The position numbers were made by a program, and so were the translations under genes. Under the pieces are notes generated by a model. It ran no database searches and was not told the origin of the DNA. It worked only from the letters and a program-made list of their open reading frames with translations. A stretch of DNA of 8,032 nucleotides from assembly GCA_017646945.1 (NCBI GenBank), contig JAGCLN010000164.1:1-8032 (forward strand), read 5' to 3'. This DNA is from Clostridia bacterium. Lineage in GTDB: Bacteria; Bacillota; Clostridia; Christensenellales; Borkfalkiaceae. Shown here piece after piece: positions 7,601 through 8,032 of the stretch (positions within the stretch are counted from its first letter, which is position 1; the number at the start of each line of letters is the position of its first letter).

Positions 7601-7974
7601 GTAAGATGTCAATGCCTAACTTCAACATTACCGCTGCGGATATGGAAGCGCCTGTAATTACTCTTAACTACGGCTTCAATGAAAATACTATCCACAACGT
7701 AACCTTAGGTAAGACGTTCTCTATCGAATATAGCGTTTCGGATAACGTTTCTAAGGAAACTAAGATTCAAGCAGGTGTAATCATTATTAGAGATAGCGAC
7801 TTCTTCACTATTTACTCAAGCAAACCGCACGAAGCGTTAGCTGAAGGTGAAGATTTAGTTCCCATCACTGATAGCTGTATTATTACAAGAAAGGGTCTTT
7901 ACACCGTTTACGTTCTTGCTCTTGACGAAGCTAAGAATATGACGATTGTAACCTATAAACTTAACGTTCAATAA
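4531..7974 (+). CDS. Large secreted modular protein with Ig-like and lectin-like domains
   Basis: I do not recognise this 1147-aa protein as a named family. It has a Sec signal peptide (basic MKASFGKK, hydrophobic core about 9-29, likely cleavage after AKA at 34-36 or after VQA at 32-34). The rest is beta-rich and modular; boundaries are approximate: Ig-like 48-129, lectin-like A 130-395, Ig-like 412-518, two less certain beta modules 520-628 and 629-728, lectin-like B 760-922, Ig-like 928-1035 and 1036-1147. Several modules end in a shared pattern of aromatic-x-V/I-x-Y/V, then D and N/G (for example YTIEYKTSDIYGN, 493-505; YTVYVLALDEAKN, 1124-1136). Lectin-like A and B share an FTxTDxxDPxN-type motif. 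No catalytic motif, LPXTG, SLH domain or C-terminal membrane helix is visible, so it is either released or held non-covalently. Its own promoter is plausible. A role in binding a glycan or other polymer at the surface is inferred from architecture and neighbours; an adhesin or structural role is equally possible. Confidence 0.85.
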   Translation: MKASFGKKIAVLCLSAAMAIGVGFGLSGIDSVQAKAEFKDFEQIEQSYKLNSVVTVTNEEVAGVSFPKTIDVNGDETEIATAYVLTYPDGVSVSIKDTLTLNQLGKYEITYKAYVGNTVSVYYDTFVVHNNFANQTNTIELRERTTYSNYELDGTNYKKEKYGTVPTAEAKEFHVAKGVRVTLESGLAVTFNNIIDSNVVDEEGFATLATLNLTAVDRSTASLLNKYFDFTFTDVNDPNNFFTVTSSNQVGSIGHSFGVSTATTPLIGTADTYIDNAVEKEGSIRIFYVDGVRNAAYLNNTRTWANGEHEHYDYSIMYNPTTKVIKYKCVRWFNFENGKTETVSQDIIIDLDNPDIFDEGATLFKGFSTGEVKMTMSARDFSANNCYVDVYQLGTVTGEELQAYYNADTIVDNVKPTIKIDVKQTDVNGVYSAFDPESKDVKFYVPAAYAQDANDCTPVTYRVYKNYAGGDAAKVFVNLNDDGSFTLAENVVYTIEYKTSDIYGNEGVETLNVIPVIVEDLVAGDVQINEGIKAVFNKLNLVAGVTADASIVKYIDTLNLKSDLKLTVTVTKGGEVMFNGVYGYDELTATNKPTFDFKPLSAGTYVVNYDFADNANHIVYTYNATCVSDGVVEFAEAPLLQRFYNLGMTYEKPYYNAYNFGETVTDAETDCYVSYDNGNTWIKVEQTFVMGADAQGNYIAGAETVMFKYVSKLDEADEDDRIKYITAPAPIVDVRSDAAIANGDKLALTQKNPTGNLDQAKMFTTDNAVVYADSTKLRWKAASSTGNSHISFINPVSFTEVGNFYMQFDTDANKGDYNEFTVTLTDAYDPTNTVYWTMYMLGADTRLEINGGKAIASPVALKGNSIVFYYSVANQMVTIGTTNYTLEFQPTNNLFYIDLTMGDIYGDGAEITIGSLGNHAFRANRAYDSSAPMIYYASAAGSYPLNTVVTIAAPYVADVISPYVHTNADGSRNTKISVKLNGQYVKSVDGITLDGTQDPTRDYQLKLDQYATWKVEYIVTDSAGKMSMPNFNITAADMEAPVITLNYGFNENTIHNVTLGKTFSIEYSVSDNVSKETKIQAGVIIIRDSDFFTIYSSKPHEALAEGEDLVPITDSCIITRKGLYTVYVLALDEAKNMTIVTYKLNVQ

Positions 7975-7979
7975 GGAGG
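7974..7979 (+). promoter_or_regulatory. Ribosome binding site overlapping the stop codon of the large gene
   Basis: AGGAGG begins on the last A of the TAA stop (7972-7974) and sits 8 bases before the ATG at 7988. The overlap points to co-transcription and probably translational coupling of the large secreted protein with the next gene. Confidence 0.9.
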
Positions 7980-7987
7980 AATAGAAA

Positions 7988-8032
7988 ATGACTAAAAGAA
8001 TTTCAAGAATTTTTATAATTTTAACTCTTATA
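7988..8032 (+). CDS. Start of a further gene, probably exported protein (partial)
   Basis: Only the first 15 codons are inside the window, reading MTKRISRIFIILTLI. A short basic start (K3, R4, R7) followed by an unbroken hydrophobic run is what the beginning of a signal peptide or membrane anchor looks like. It begins 13 bases after the large secreted protein gene, with a strong AGGAGG, so the two are likely one transcription unit. The bases TAGAAAATG at its start match those at the start of the solute-binding lipoprotein gene. Whether it is a lipoprotein, another modular surface protein or a membrane protein cannot be told from 15 residues. Confidence 0.75.
   Translation, partial: MTKRISRIFIILTLI

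Noticed and set aside
1..8032. CRISPR arrays, tRNA or rRNA genes, transposases and attachment sites
   Set aside because: I looked for regular direct repeats, clover-leaf structures, terminal inverted repeats and transposase-like proteins and found none. The only inverted repeats are the hairpins described, and they do not flank any element.

Overview
The window reads as a surface nutrient-acquisition locus from a Gram-positive, AT-rich bacterium, most likely an anaerobic, possibly uncultured Clostridia-type Firmicute. The clues are strong AGGAGG-type ribosome binding sites, a lipoprotein solute-binding protein, MalF/MalG-type permeases without a dedicated ATPase, and codon use leaning to GGT, GAA, CAA, AGA and AAC. 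No rRNA or housekeeping gene is present, so this placement is inference. All genes lie on the + strand.

Region 1 (1-4227) is a carbohydrate-type ABC importer operon. It holds an unusually long (691 aa) lipoprotein substrate-binding protein (12-2087), then two inner-membrane permeases (2187-3203 and 3214-4227). Both permeases carry the EAA loop that contacts the ATPase. A GC-rich hairpin (2121-2146) lies between the binding-protein gene and the permeases. No ATPase gene is present; many Firmicutes importers of this class borrow a shared MsmX-type ATPase encoded elsewhere.

Region 2 (4228-4530) is a 303-base non-coding gap. It contains a perfect 12-bp inverted repeat with an 8-base spacer (4281-4312), weaker fold-back sequence after it, and a plausible sigma-A-type promoter (TTGATT, 15 bases, TATAAT; 4432-4458) about 70 bases ahead of the next gene.

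Region 3 (4531-7974) encodes an 1147-aa secreted protein with a Sec signal peptide. The rest is extended beta-rich sequence that I read as several Ig-like modules alternating with two lectin-like (LamG/concanavalin-like) modules. It has no visible catalytic motif, sortase signal, SLH domain or C-terminal membrane anchor. A further gene begins at 7988, with a ribosome binding site overlapping the stop codon of the large gene, and runs off the window after 15 codons.

The simplest combined reading is that the large secreted protein binds an extracellular ligand, perhaps a glycan, and the lipoprotein and permeases import a derived small solute. The substrate cannot be read from the sequence, and no glycoside hydrolase or dedicated regulator is visible. 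The most unusual parts are the large modular protein with its pair of related lectin-like modules, the acidic Ca2+-type loops in the binding protein, and the perfect dyad in the intergenic region.
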